Program-made: the position numbers and the translations under genes
DNA from: Mesoflavibacter sp037029465
GTDB lineage: Bacteria; Bacteroidota; Bacteroidia; Flavobacteriales; Flavobacteriaceae
Direction of reading: 5' to 3'
DNA length: 64,000 nt
Assembly: GCF_037029465.1 (NCBI RefSeq)
Contig: NZ_JAYMEM010000031.1
Location: forward strand, 1 to 64,000
Part shown: positions 9,056-17,375 of the stretch, piece after piece
Layout: each line of letters starts with the position of its first letter
Numbering within the stretch: the first letter of the stretch is position 1
Notes under the pieces: generated by a model
What the model was told of the DNA's origin: nothing
The model's database searches: none
The model's input: only the letters and a program-made list of their open reading frames with translations

Positions 9056-9106
9056 AACAAGATTGCTTCGCTTTACTCGCAATGACAAGTGAGGCTCGTA
9101 ATGACA
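9056..9106 (-). repeat. Dispersed repeat copy between hsdR and the next gene
   Basis: GATTGC...GCAATGAC (from 9061) is an inverted-orientation copy of the ATTGC...GCAAT module of the left array, followed by a second degenerate GAGGCTCGTAATGAC piece. An in-frame ATG at 9082 lies inside it but is not a credible start. Confidence 0.75.
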
Positions 9107-9180
9107 ACAGCATACTTTTAAAAACAGTAATTAAAAAAATAAAATCATTATATAATCAATACCTACCAAAACCAACCCTT

Positions 9181-10491
9181 ATGAAAACTAAATTAACTTT
9201 AATGTTTTTTGCTGTAGGTGTCAATTACATGTTAGCACAAACCAAATTAGAAAGTCCTGTTGCAGATTATAATGCAGACCGTTTATGGACAACGTATACA
9301 GATATTAACACTCAAGAAAAAGATTCTGTACAACTACTTAATTACAAAATGCTTAACCTAATGTTTGCTAATAAAGTAGGTACAGGATTTGCAGGCAGTA
9401 ACGATTTGTCTTTACAAAAGTTTTATGCCAGTTTAGATGCAAATGATAAAAGCTTTACTTTAGGTGCTAATTTTGACTCTAGAAGAGGTAAACCTTTAGC
9501 ACCACTACAATGGGTATTAAGTACTGGTGTAAAGATAAAATCTGCTAACGACTTTGCTACAGTGTATAAAAATGGCGATTTTCAAGAAGATAATATTGGA
9601 GCTACTTTAAAAGCTACGTTTGTTTTTGATGGTAATGTAAACTTTACTTCTTTTAATAAAAAGGATTTTAAAAAACTACGTACGCAAGCCATACAAAACC
9701 ATCATAAAACTTTAGAAGCAAAGTATAATGCAGAAGCAGATAAGTTTAATACAGAAAGTTTATCTGGTTTTACTACCAAAATTAATAATGCAGATAATTA
9801 TGATAGTGATGTAGATAGTTTAAAAGAAGAATTAAAAAAGAAAAAGGAAGCAGCTTATATAGAAATGGCTAAAGAAGAGGTAGCCTATATAGAAACACAC
9901 AAAATGTATAAGTACATTACCAATAAATGGATCTCGGTTGAGGTATATGCGCCTTTTGGAGAAAATACCTATAGGGTAACTCCAGATCTAAGTACCACTT
10001 TAAGCAAAAAGTATTTTTATGCGTTTACCTCTACGCTTAGTGCTAATTATATGCGTCAATACTCTAACGGGATATCTATATTTTTTAAAGGGAATCTTGA
10101 TGTTAAACATAATAATAATATTATGGTTGATAATTTAGAAAGTCAAGCCTTTCAAAGCACTGCTTTAGGTGCTAATAATACTACAGTAATTACTAATAGC
10201 ACTGATGGTTATGTTACTAATTACGATCAGTTTGTAACGACTGCATTTACCTTTGAACCTGCTTTTTTCTTTATTAATAATACCATTGGATTTAGTCCTG
10301 CTATCGAGTTTAATTTAGGGACTTATGATAAAACCAATTGGAAGTTAGGTATCCCAATAAGCTTAAAGGATAGTGATGGTAAACCAAAAGTGAATTTTGA
10401 GATACAATGGAAGGAAGTTAATACGTTTACATCGTCTACACACCTTGTTGGTTTAAGTGCTAGCTTTTTGTTTGGAGATATGATTAATTAA
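9181..10491 (+). CDS. Secreted protein, predicted outer-membrane barrel-like, unknown function
   Basis: Not recognised. I place the start at 9181 because it begins a clear signal peptide (MKTKLTLMFFAVGVNYMLAQ, cleavage after the LAQ). The upstream in-frame ATG at 9082 lies in repeat DNA. The mature part has alternating polar/aromatic strands typical of outer-membrane barrels (residues about 60-165 and 255-436). They are interrupted by a charged helical, coiled-coil-like region at about 170-240 rich in K and E. It ends FLFGDMIN. It follows hsdR by 191 bp and lies inside the 59-bp inverted repeats, so it may travel with the restriction locus, but nothing in it suggests a defence function. Confidence 0.75.
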   Translation: MKTKLTLMFFAVGVNYMLAQTKLESPVADYNADRLWTTYTDINTQEKDSVQLLNYKMLNLMFANKVGTGFAGSNDLSLQKFYASLDANDKSFTLGANFDSRRGKPLAPLQWVLSTGVKIKSANDFATVYKNGDFQEDNIGATLKATFVFDGNVNFTSFNKKDFKKLRTQAIQNHHKTLEAKYNAEADKFNTESLSGFTTKINNADNYDSDVDSLKEELKKKKEAAYIEMAKEEVAYIETHKMYKYITNKWISVEVYAPFGENTYRVTPDLSTTLSKKYFYAFTSTLSANYMRQYSNGISIFFKGNLDVKHNNNIMVDNLESQAFQSTALGANNTTVITNSTDGYVTNYDQFVTTAFTFEPAFFFINNTIGFSPAIEFNLGTYDKTNWKLGIPISLKDSDGKPKVNFEIQWKEVNTFTSSTHLVGLSASFLFGDMIN

Positions 10492-10499
10492 GTATGGGA

Positions 10500-10727
10500 T
10501 TAGAGATTGCTTCGCTGTGCTCGCAATCAACTACTAAAGTCATGTCGAACAGAGTGAGACATCGCACAAGTAGCTCAGTATAGAGTAAGCAAATCTAGTA
10601 CTACAAACAAGATGCGATTTCTCCTACCGTCGAAATGACAAGGATAAGCTAACAAAGACAATCCTAGTGTCATTCCGAAGGCTATGTACTGAGCGTTGTC
10701 GAAGTGAGGTACGACTGAAGGAATCTA
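10500..10727. repeat. Cluster of dispersed repeat modules
   Basis: Holds an ATTGC...GCAAT module (10505-10528), a GTCGAAC-AGAGTGAGACATCGC module (around 10543-10565), a GCGATTTCTCC...GTCGAAATGAC module (around 10614-10640), and the 59-bp element. These are the same kinds of short inverted-arm elements as in the left array, mostly in the opposite orientation. No gene is seen. Confidence 0.85.
10668..10726 (-). repeat. Right copy of a perfect 59-bp inverted repeat
   Basis: Exact reverse complement of 911-969. It ends GACTGAAGGAATCT. An AT-rich CAATTAACAATAAA tract abuts it here, and a related tract in the opposite orientation lies about 60 bases beyond the left copy. Confidence 0.93.
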
Positions 10728-10732
10728 ATTAG

Positions 10733-10830
10733 ACAATAAACAATAAGCAATTGACAATAAACAATTAACAATAAACAATTAACAATAAACAATTAACAAT
10801 TAACAATAAGCAATTAACAATAATCAATTG
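10733..10830. repeat. AT-rich tandem repeat, period about 14 (7+7)
   Basis: About seven tandem copies of ACAATAAACAATTA and close variants (AAGCAATTGACAAT and similar). The reverse-complement form of the same motif (TTGCTAATTGTTAACTGTTTATTG) occurs at 1031-1054 on the left side. Length could vary by replication slippage. Confidence 0.9.
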
Positions 10831-10840
10831 GCAAAGAATA

Positions 10841-10870
10841 ATGAGATTGCTTTGCTAAGCTCGCAATGAC
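10841..10870 (-). repeat. Dispersed ATTGC...GCAAT module
   Basis: GAGATTGC at the left and GCAATGAC at the right frame a 15-base interior. It is another copy of the module found in the 1-1030 array and in the gap after hsdR, here next to the 3' end of the exonuclease gene. Confidence 0.75.
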
Positions 10871-10901
10871 ATCAGGACGCTTGCAAAAACAAAGGTAAAC
10901 T

Positions 10902-11543
10902 CTAATACCTCCTCAACACATCCTTAAGTGTTAATCCATTATTCTTTTCTTTAAGTAAGGCGCAAAGTTTTAAAAACAGAATGGCGGTTAAATAGGCATC
11001 ACCAGATGCAGTATGCCGGTCATGCATGGTAATATTAAATTTGTTACACAAATCGTCTAAACTGTAATGTTTATCAGTTTTTATGTATTTGGTTTTGCGG
11101 TATAAAGTGCCGGTATCTACCGTTTTATTTTTTAGTTTGGGTAAGCCTAAACGTTTTAAAGCTTCATTAATCATTGCAACATCAAAGTGTACGTGATGCG
11201 CTACTAAAATAGCACCTTCAATATGTTTTAAAAACTGTTTGATAGCTTCCTTTTCTTCTATTTTATGAAGAGATCCTTCTTTTAAAATACCATGTATTTC
11301 AACAGTTTTTGTATTAAAATGTTCTTGTTTGATATAACACTCTAGTTGGTCTGCAACATCAATTTGAAAGTTTATGATGGTTACTGTACCTATTGATAAT
11401 AATCGATCCTGTTTAGGATTTAAACCTGTAGTTTCGGTATCAAAAACCACAAAACGTGTATGCTCTAAGCTATAGCCTTTATTAAAGCTATTGGCATAGG
11501 TTTCCCAAAAGTCTGGATATATTTTTGTTTTAAACCAACCCAT
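10902..11543 (-). CDS. DnaQ-like 3'-5' exonuclease (DEDDh)
   Basis: A 213-aa nuclease of the DnaQ/PolC-epsilon superfamily that removes nucleotides from DNA or RNA 3' ends using two metal ions. All DEDDh residues are visible: D35 and E37 in FDTETTG, D121 in HHVHFD, and H177 with D182 in RHTASGD. There is no polymerase or other domain. It begins two bases after the stop of the cNMP/CBS/DUF294 gene, so the two are almost certainly co-transcribed. That pairing is seen in other bacteria and suggests a regulated nuclease function rather than replicative proofreading. The substrate cannot be told from sequence. Confidence 0.9.
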   Translation of the reverse strand: MGWFKTKIYPDFWETYANSFNKGYSLEHTRFVVFDTETTGLNPKQDRLLSIGTVTIINFQIDVADQLECYIKQEHFNTKTVEIHGILKEGSLHKIEEKEAIKQFLKHIEGAILVAHHVHFDVAMINEALKRLGLPKLKNKTVDTGTLYRKTKYIKTDKHYSLDDLCNKFNITMHDRHTASGDAYLTAILFLKLCALLKEKNNGLTLKDVLRRY

Positions 11544-11545
11544 GA

Positions 11546-13462
11546 TTACATAATTTGAGACAGTTGAAAACGAACTTGCACTAAGGTTTGGATGTCTTTA
11601 ACAGGTTTAAAGCAGCCTTTAAGTTTTAGTCTGTCAGCCTTACTTAAGGTTTTTACATCTACAAATCGACCAGAGTCGTTATGCTTTAATCCTTGGTTGG
11701 CACGATAGCGCAATAATACTTTAAAGGCATTGATACAAGAGTCATACAAATCGGCATTTTGAGGCTCTAATTCTTGTAGCTTTTTGTAACGTGCAATAGT
11801 ACTATTAAACTCTTTAACATGATGCGATAGGATTAATAATCTAGCGGCATCTACTAATGGCATAATAGCTCGCTTTTTTATATCGAATTGGTCTTTATGT
11901 TCTCCTGAATCTTCTACCAAAAAGTTTCTAAAAAAGCTTAAAGGTGGCGGATTTTTAAGCGCATTTAATCCTAAGAAGTTTAGAAAGATTTGATACTTTT
12001 CTATAGACTCAAAAATGCTTTTTGACATTTTATGTACTAGCTTGTGGTTACCATAGACTAAGTCATAATCAAAGAAGATGTTACATAGTAAAATCTTTTC
12101 TTGTGTTGGATGTGTGATCCAGCTATTAAATTGCGCTTTCCATTCGGTTAGCGTCAAACACCAATCTGGGTTACGTGCCATCATATTGGCAGGACAATAG
12201 TCAAAACCAATATGATGTAATTGGTCATTTATAGTATTAGCTAATTTTAAAAAGTAGGCTCTAGCCGTTTCAATATCAGACTCATGTAAATTTTTATCAC
12301 TAAAAACTAAAGCGTTGTCTTGATCGGTCATTAATAGTTGTTCTTTACGACCTTGACTGCCTATGGCTAACCAAGCAAATTTGGCTGGTGGTTTTTGGTT
12401 AAGCTGAATAATACCTAACTCTATAACCTGTTTGGTTACCGCATCATTTATTGCAGAAATAATATTAGCGGTAAACACCATAGGTAAACTTTGGTCTAAA
12501 TAATTTTTAAGTAACGTTTGTGCTTTTTCTCTAATATACTTTAAACTTTCTGCAGTTTTTGCGCGTTTAATTTCTTTAATTAATACTGCTGGGTTATTAC
12601 CATGAACAACAATTATATCATGCTCTGATAACATGCCTATAATTTTAGACTGATCAGTACCGTCTTCGGTAATGCATAAGTGTGAAATTTGATGTTTTAA
12701 GGTGGCTATTTGAGCTTCGGCAACCGTGATTGTTGGTGGAAATGATAATACAGGTGAAGACATAATTGTTGTTACAGGCTCGTCTATATGATGAATACCG
12801 GTAGCAATTTGATTACGTAAGTCTTTATCAGTAATTATACCTATAGGTTTTTGATTTTTAGTAATTACAATAGAACCTACATTGTGCTCTTTCATGATTA
12901 AAGATGCTGCCTTAATACTAGTTTCTGGAGTACAACATATCGGGTTTTTAGAATATATAGCAGATTGTGCTTCTGTAAAACCTGAAGCATCAGGTTTTAA
13001 AAACTCAAGGTGACCTAATAAAGTACCTTTATCGTCTTTTGCGTATGGGTTACGCGTATTAGTTGCAAAGCTAGCCATGATAAATTGGTTAGCTTTTGGA
13101 TTACTAATAATAATGTCTTGCAATAGGGTAGAAGAGATACTGTAAATGATACTTTCTTCTATAGCTTTAGCATCTAAAAAATATTGATCTTTACGTATTA
13201 AGGCACGTAAGCCAAAAATATCGCCTTCATCACATTGATCTACTAATTTGTTTTCATGATATACACCAATTGCACCATTTTTTACTACGTAAAATTCATC
13301 TTTAATACTAGTTCCTTGTTTAAAAACAAAATGGTTAGGCTCTACATATAATACTTTAACTTGAGAAGATATAGTTATTAATTGCTCATAAGTTAACGCA
13401 TCAAAAGGAGGAAAACCTTTAAGGAAATCTAGTATACGTTCAGCAATTGTGTTTTTATTCAT
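11546..13462 (-). CDS. cNMP-binding / CBS-pair / DUF294 nucleotidyltransferase-like signal protein
   Basis: A 638-aa cytoplasmic regulator. A cyclic-nucleotide-binding-like barrel spans about residues 15-130. A CBS pair (adenine-nucleotide sensor) spans about 165-290. A DUF294 nucleotidyltransferase-like domain, with GSQGRKEQ and TDQDNALV around 371-391, resembles the GlnD uridylyltransferase core. The DUF294 C-terminal helical domain spans about 490-635. The full set suggests a protein that senses nucleotides and modifies or controls a partner. In many genomes such genes sit beside an acetate symporter; here only the exonuclease neighbour is present. The start is an ATG with an AT-rich leader. 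Confidence 0.88.
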   Translation of the reverse strand: MNKNTIAERILDFLKGFPPFDALTYEQLITISSQVKVLYVEPNHFVFKQGTSIKDEFYVVKNGAIGVYHENKLVDQCDEGDIFGLRALIRKDQYFLDAKAIEESIIYSISSTLLQDIIISNPKANQFIMASFATNTRNPYAKDDKGTLLGHLEFLKPDASGFTEAQSAIYSKNPICCTPETSIKAASLIMKEHNVGSIVITKNQKPIGIITDKDLRNQIATGIHHIDEPVTTIMSSPVLSFPPTITVAEAQIATLKHQISHLCITEDGTDQSKIIGMLSEHDIIVVHGNNPAVLIKEIKRAKTAESLKYIREKAQTLLKNYLDQSLPMVFTANIISAINDAVTKQVIELGIIQLNQKPPAKFAWLAIGSQGRKEQLLMTDQDNALVFSDKNLHESDIETARAYFLKLANTINDQLHHIGFDYCPANMMARNPDWCLTLTEWKAQFNSWITHPTQEKILLCNIFFDYDLVYGNHKLVHKMSKSIFESIEKYQIFLNFLGLNALKNPPPLSFFRNFLVEDSGEHKDQFDIKKRAIMPLVDAARLLILSHHVKEFNSTIARYKKLQELEPQNADLYDSCINAFKVLLRYRANQGLKHNDSGRFVDVKTLSKADRLKLKGCFKPVKDIQTLVQVRFQLSQIM

Positions 13463-13544
13463 CTTACTAATTTAGAGAAAAAATAAATGCTGAATGTTGT
13501 ATTGGGTTTATAATGTGCTAATTATATATAGCTTGCTAATGACT

Positions 13545-13700
13545 ATTGAGATTCGTTCAGTTCTTCCTAAATTTAACTAAGTACTTCGATAATACTTCGA
13601 CAGGCTCAGTATGACAATTCAGTGAAGAACTAAGTAAACATCGGAATGACATATGAGTTGTCATTTCGAGGACGAATGGACGAAGCAATCTCTAAATAAT
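13545..13700. repeat. Dispersed repeats upstream of the DUF294 gene
   Basis: The 251-bp gap holds ATACTTCGACAGGCTCAGTA (13592-13611), a GGAATGACAT piece, and GTCATTTCGAGGACGAATGG (from 13655) followed by ACGAAGCAATCTCT. These belong to the same families as the 1-1030 array. No gene is seen. After this point I find no more copies to the end of the window. Confidence 0.8.
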
Positions 13701-13713
13701 TAACCCCTTAATT

Positions 13714-15540
13714 TTAATAATCTTCTTCTGGTACGCTAGTTAAAGTCTTTAAAAAAGCAATAATAGCTTGTTGCTCTTCTGTGGTTAGGTTAAGCTCATC
13801 AAAAGGTAAGGTTTGATGAGGTAAATCAAAACCAAGTCCGCCACCACCACCACGATTATAAAAATCCATAACTTGCTCTAAACTATCATAAACGCCGTTA
13901 TGCATATATGGCGCTGTTAGTGATACGTTACGCACGGTTGGTGTTTTAAACATCCCTTTGTACAAGTTTTCTTTATACTTAAAATAAAACCCTAAATCGT
14001 CATCATTTTCTTTATTTGCAGCAGTTTTAGGAACACCAATAACTTCTTTTTCTGTTTCTGAAAAAAATGGAGGTACAGTACCATTAGTTAAAGGCATAAA
14101 ATGGCAGGTAGCACATAATGCTTTTCCCATAAATAGATTATAACCTAAGCGTTCTTGGTCTGTAAAATCATTAATTTCTCCTCTAATATTTTGATCAAAT
14201 CTAGAGTTAAAACTATTTAAAGTTGAAATGTAAGATGAAAGTGCTTTTATAACTTCAGTATTTTTCTTCGGAATTTTTCCATATGCAGCTTTAAATGCTT
14301 TTATGTAAGAAGAATCTTTAAGGATATCTTCTGAAAACTGATGCACATTGGTATTAAATTCCTTTTCGTTTAAAAACACAGAAGCTATTTGTTCTATCAT
14401 CGTTTCTGAGCGTCCATCCCAAAAAAAACTACGCTGAAAAGCACTATTAATTAAGGTTGGTGTATTACGATCTAAAGGTTTACCATTGTTATCAAGACTA
14501 GTTGTCAATCCGTCTGCATATCCTTTATTTGGTGAATGACAAGTTACGCAAGCCATATTGTGATTAGCCGATAGGTTAGGATCAAAAAACAACTTTTTAC
14601 CTAAGTCAATTTGAGCTTTAGAAGGATTACGATTATTAACAGCAGTAAAATGATTAAGATTAAAACTGTTATTTTCAAAAAAAGTAGGTGCATCAAAATT
14701 GAAAGGATCTGTAGTTGTTGGTTCCCAAATATCTGCAGTTTTACGAATATTTACCCATTGCGTAGTAATAGGATTAAGGTAATCTCTTGTAAAGGTAAAA
14801 CGATCAAATGTATCAAAATTGGTGTTGTTTTCAACGTACTTTACTGCGTTTTCAATACTGTTTTTAAATTGTTGATCTAAAAGTGCATCTTTTTTTATAA
14901 TACTAGGTTGAAGGGTAAACTCATACACCTTATATAAGCTATTTAAAGACGTTGCTGTTTCTTTAATGCCTAGATGACTAACAGGTGTATCAAAACCAGA
15001 AATATCTAAACTAATTAGTCTAAATAACTGCTGATGTGTAGCTCTAAAAAAGCGTTGAGGTGTAAGTTGACGTTTGGTCATATCGCCTTTTAAAACTAGC
15101 ATTAATCCTTGTGTGATTTTAATTTCTTGATTAAAGTCTTTGTCTGTAATGTCTTGTTCGTATACACTTTCTTCAATTTTTTGAAGACCGATAGGATATA
15201 ATATTTTACCAGTGTCTTCTTTATACACCGGTAAAGCAGGACCGTTGGTACGATGACCAACTTCTGGATTAAGGTAAGACGCAAAAGGTTCGGCAATTTT
15301 AAAAGCTTCTCTTGCTTTAGCAAAATAGTATTTAGATTTTGTACCATTAACACCAGCTTGTTTTAAGTTGTCAAGATAGTTTATGGCTTTATCCATATGT
15401 TGGATGTAATACGTTTGTGCTTTTTGCCATGTAATAACATCTACAGTTTTCATTGCTGTAGTTGCGCTATTGCTTTTCTGTTTACAAGCAATAAAAAGTA
15501 GAGTAGTGGTAAGAATAGAAAGTTGAATAAGTGTTTTCAT
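13714..15540 (-). CDS. Di-haem cytochrome c peroxidase (MauG/CcpA family) lipoprotein
   Basis: A 608-aa periplasmic lipoprotein with a signal peptide ending in FIAC (C19). Two c-type haem sites are clear: CVTCH at 331-335 and CATCH at 476-480, the spacing of bacterial di-haem peroxidases that reduce hydrogen peroxide with electrons from cytochrome c. The usual family length is about 330-370 aa. Here about 260 extra residues precede the peroxidase part, forming a helical N-terminal domain of unknown role. Conserved pieces include FDGRSETMIEQ-like (WDGRSETM) and RNVSLTAPYMHNG. It follows the PhoX-like lipoprotein gene but is separated from it by a strong hairpin. Confidence 0.92.
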   Translation of the reverse strand: MKTLIQLSILTTTLLFIACKQKSNSATTAMKTVDVITWQKAQTYYIQHMDKAINYLDNLKQAGVNGTKSKYYFAKAREAFKIAEPFASYLNPEVGHRTNGPALPVYKEDTGKILYPIGLQKIEESVYEQDITDKDFNQEIKITQGLMLVLKGDMTKRQLTPQRFFRATHQQLFRLISLDISGFDTPVSHLGIKETATSLNSLYKVYEFTLQPSIIKKDALLDQQFKNSIENAVKYVENNTNFDTFDRFTFTRDYLNPITTQWVNIRKTADIWEPTTTDPFNFDAPTFFENNSFNLNHFTAVNNRNPSKAQIDLGKKLFFDPNLSANHNMACVTCHSPNKGYADGLTTSLDNNGKPLDRNTPTLINSAFQRSFFWDGRSETMIEQIASVFLNEKEFNTNVHQFSEDILKDSSYIKAFKAAYGKIPKKNTEVIKALSSYISTLNSFNSRFDQNIRGEINDFTDQERLGYNLFMGKALCATCHFMPLTNGTVPPFFSETEKEVIGVPKTAANKENDDDLGFYFKYKENLYKGMFKTPTVRNVSLTAPYMHNGVYDSLEQVMDFYNRGGGGGLGFDLPHQTLPFDELNLTTEEQQAIIAFLKTLTSVPEEDY

Positions 15541-15562
15541 CTAAAAACGATATAAATAATAA

Positions 15563-15595
15563 AAATGAATCTTCACAAGACGTGAAGATTCATTT
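15563..15595 (-). terminator. Rho-independent terminator after the PhoX-like gene
   Basis: A perfect 14-bp stem AAATGAATCTTCAC / GTGAAGATTCATTT with loop AAGAC. On the minus strand it is followed by a T-rich tract (TTTTTATTATTTAT). It lies just after the stop of the PhoX-like gene and before the peroxidase start. Confidence 0.85.
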
Positions 15596-15617
15596 AGGAT
15601 TAAAATAAAGAGATAGT

Positions 15618-17114
15618 TTATCTTGGTAATCCTTTTAACAACACAATTTGTCCACCTTGGTTATGTGGTAAGTTATTAGATACAAAATCACTGCTTTTCC
15701 AGTAATGTGGTTGTAGATTAAGTAAAAAAGTATCTGGTTCTCCTATTTTATCAGAGATGTCGATTAATGCACCAAATTCACCAGAAAATGCATCACTTCC
15801 GTTAGGTTCTAAATTAGCTTCAATTTTTAAATCTAATACAGCTAATGGGTTGCTACCATTTAAATCTGTTTGGTAGATTCTTGCAGCATGGTTACGGCTA
15901 AAAGAGTTTGGATCTTCTTGAATATATACATAGTTTTCTGTAACACAAATGTTATCAGGACTTTGTAGGGTAGATAAATTTCCATCCATATTGTTAGTAT
16001 CTGTATTACCGCTAACAATTTGTGTTAATTGACCTTGTAAAGGGTTGTCTGCATCTAATTGTAATTTATAAACGGTTCCCCAATCGTTGTAAGTTCCTTG
16101 TCCTGGACCACGACCTGTAACAGCAAAGTATACGTTACGTCCGTTATCATCACTTCCTTTTTGGTAGTCTACATCTTCTACACGCATAAATTGAGAGGCG
16201 TATACGTTAGAGCAAGCCGTTTCCATTTCGTTTTTAGTTAAGCTAGCACCGTTAACAATTTCTACAAACTCTACATCGTAAGTCATACCAAAATCTAAGT
16301 CACCTTCGTTATATACAGTGTTAGCAGCTACGTCTTGTACGCCGCCAGATCCGTTAGAAATTTGCTTAAATCTTAATACGTAAATTTTACCATTATCTAA
16401 ATCTGCATCACCGTTTTCTGATAAGTACATAGTTACCTGACCTTCAGATCCGCTAGAGTCATCATCACCACCAATAATTACTGTTTTACCAGCGTAAGCA
16501 TTTTGAGGTAATGGCACAGCATTTTCCCAAGAAAATTCACCTAAAGCATCTAATCCAAAATCTGCAGTAGGCGTAGGAGTTTCAATCCAAGGGTCAATAC
16601 CTTTCACGTCATAAGAAATACTTTCTGATGCCGATAAGAATAAATCTTGAGATCCACCATGTACAGCTGCTTCCCACATAGTACCAGAACATTGTCTTGC
16701 ATAATCTGCAACACCAGCGTTAAGTAACCATTCACCTTGTATAGGATTCATGTATTTATCAAAACGAATTCTAGATACACTATAATCATCTTCTGCATTA
16801 ACAACATAAATATATTCGTCTCCATCTTTTAAAAATCCAGCACCATCTTGTGCGCCAACTAAACGGAAACCGTTAGATAATACGTCTGTAGAGCTAATTA
16901 AAGAGTACGCATTTACGTTACTAAAATTAGGGTTAATATTTACTAACGGGTTTAAAGAAGATTTGTTAGAAAAAATGGTTTCTGTAGGCGTAAAGTCTTG
17001 ACCATCTTGTCCGTCTTGACCGTTTAATCCATCTTCGCCATCACATGCCAAGAAAGAACTTCCAACAGCAGCTACTAAGCTAAATTGTAAAAATAGTTGT
17101 TTAAATGTGTTCAT
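15618..17114 (-). CDS. PhoX-like (DUF839 family) lipoprotein, probable phosphatase
   Basis: A 498-aa lipoprotein: signal peptide, then FLAC with C24 as lipid anchor. A short collagen-like Gly-X-Y linker (GEDGLNGQDGQDGQD) covers residues 26-40. The body has blocks like those of PhoX/DUF839 beta-propeller phosphatases, notably RVEDVDYQ, TGRGPGQGTYNDWGTVY, LQSPDNICV and YIQED, where acidic residues bind calcium/iron in PhoX. I infer phosphate-ester hydrolysis at the cell surface. Catalytic Glu/Asp assignment needs alignment, so phosphatase activity is likely but not certain. It is transcribed ahead of the peroxidase gene. Confidence 0.7.
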   Translation of the reverse strand: MNTFKQLFLQFSLVAAVGSSFLACDGEDGLNGQDGQDGQDFTPTETIFSNKSSLNPLVNINPNFSNVNAYSLISSTDVLSNGFRLVGAQDGAGFLKDGDEYIYVVNAEDDYSVSRIRFDKYMNPIQGEWLLNAGVADYARQCSGTMWEAAVHGGSQDLFLSASESISYDVKGIDPWIETPTPTADFGLDALGEFSWENAVPLPQNAYAGKTVIIGGDDDSSGSEGQVTMYLSENGDADLDNGKIYVLRFKQISNGSGGVQDVAANTVYNEGDLDFGMTYDVEFVEIVNGASLTKNEMETACSNVYASQFMRVEDVDYQKGSDDNGRNVYFAVTGRGPGQGTYNDWGTVYKLQLDADNPLQGQLTQIVSGNTDTNNMDGNLSTLQSPDNICVTENYVYIQEDPNSFSRNHAARIYQTDLNGSNPLAVLDLKIEANLEPNGSDAFSGEFGALIDISDKIGEPDTFLLNLQPHYWKSSDFVSNNLPHNQGGQIVLLKGLPR

Positions 17115-17143
17115 TTTAAGGTTGTTTAAAATTTGATTTTGAA

Positions 17144-17151
17144 CAAAACTA
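17144..17151 (-). promoter_or_regulatory. -7 box for the PhoX-like gene
   Basis: Read on the minus strand this is TAGTTTTG, an exact TAnnTTTG match about 30 bases before the ATG. No clear TTG lies 19-20 bases further upstream. Confidence 0.45.
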
Positions 17152-17375
17152 CTCTGACATTATTCTTTATAAGTTAACTTAAATTAATGCTTAGATTAAT
17201 TAAATTTCACGCTACTGTTACTAAGTTAAGTAATTGTAAAAACGGGTTTAACTTGTTTATTTTTAGGTTTTTGGAGTTGAATTATAGCTTTTTGTAGTTA
17301 ACCTACTTTTAAAGATGATTTAAGTTTAAGATAACTTAATCCATTAAAAAATAGAGTGAATTTGCAGAAAAAACA

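Noticed and set aside
9082..9180. Longer start of the secreted protein at 9082
   Set aside because: The ATG lies in a dispersed repeat, and the signal peptide begins at 9181.
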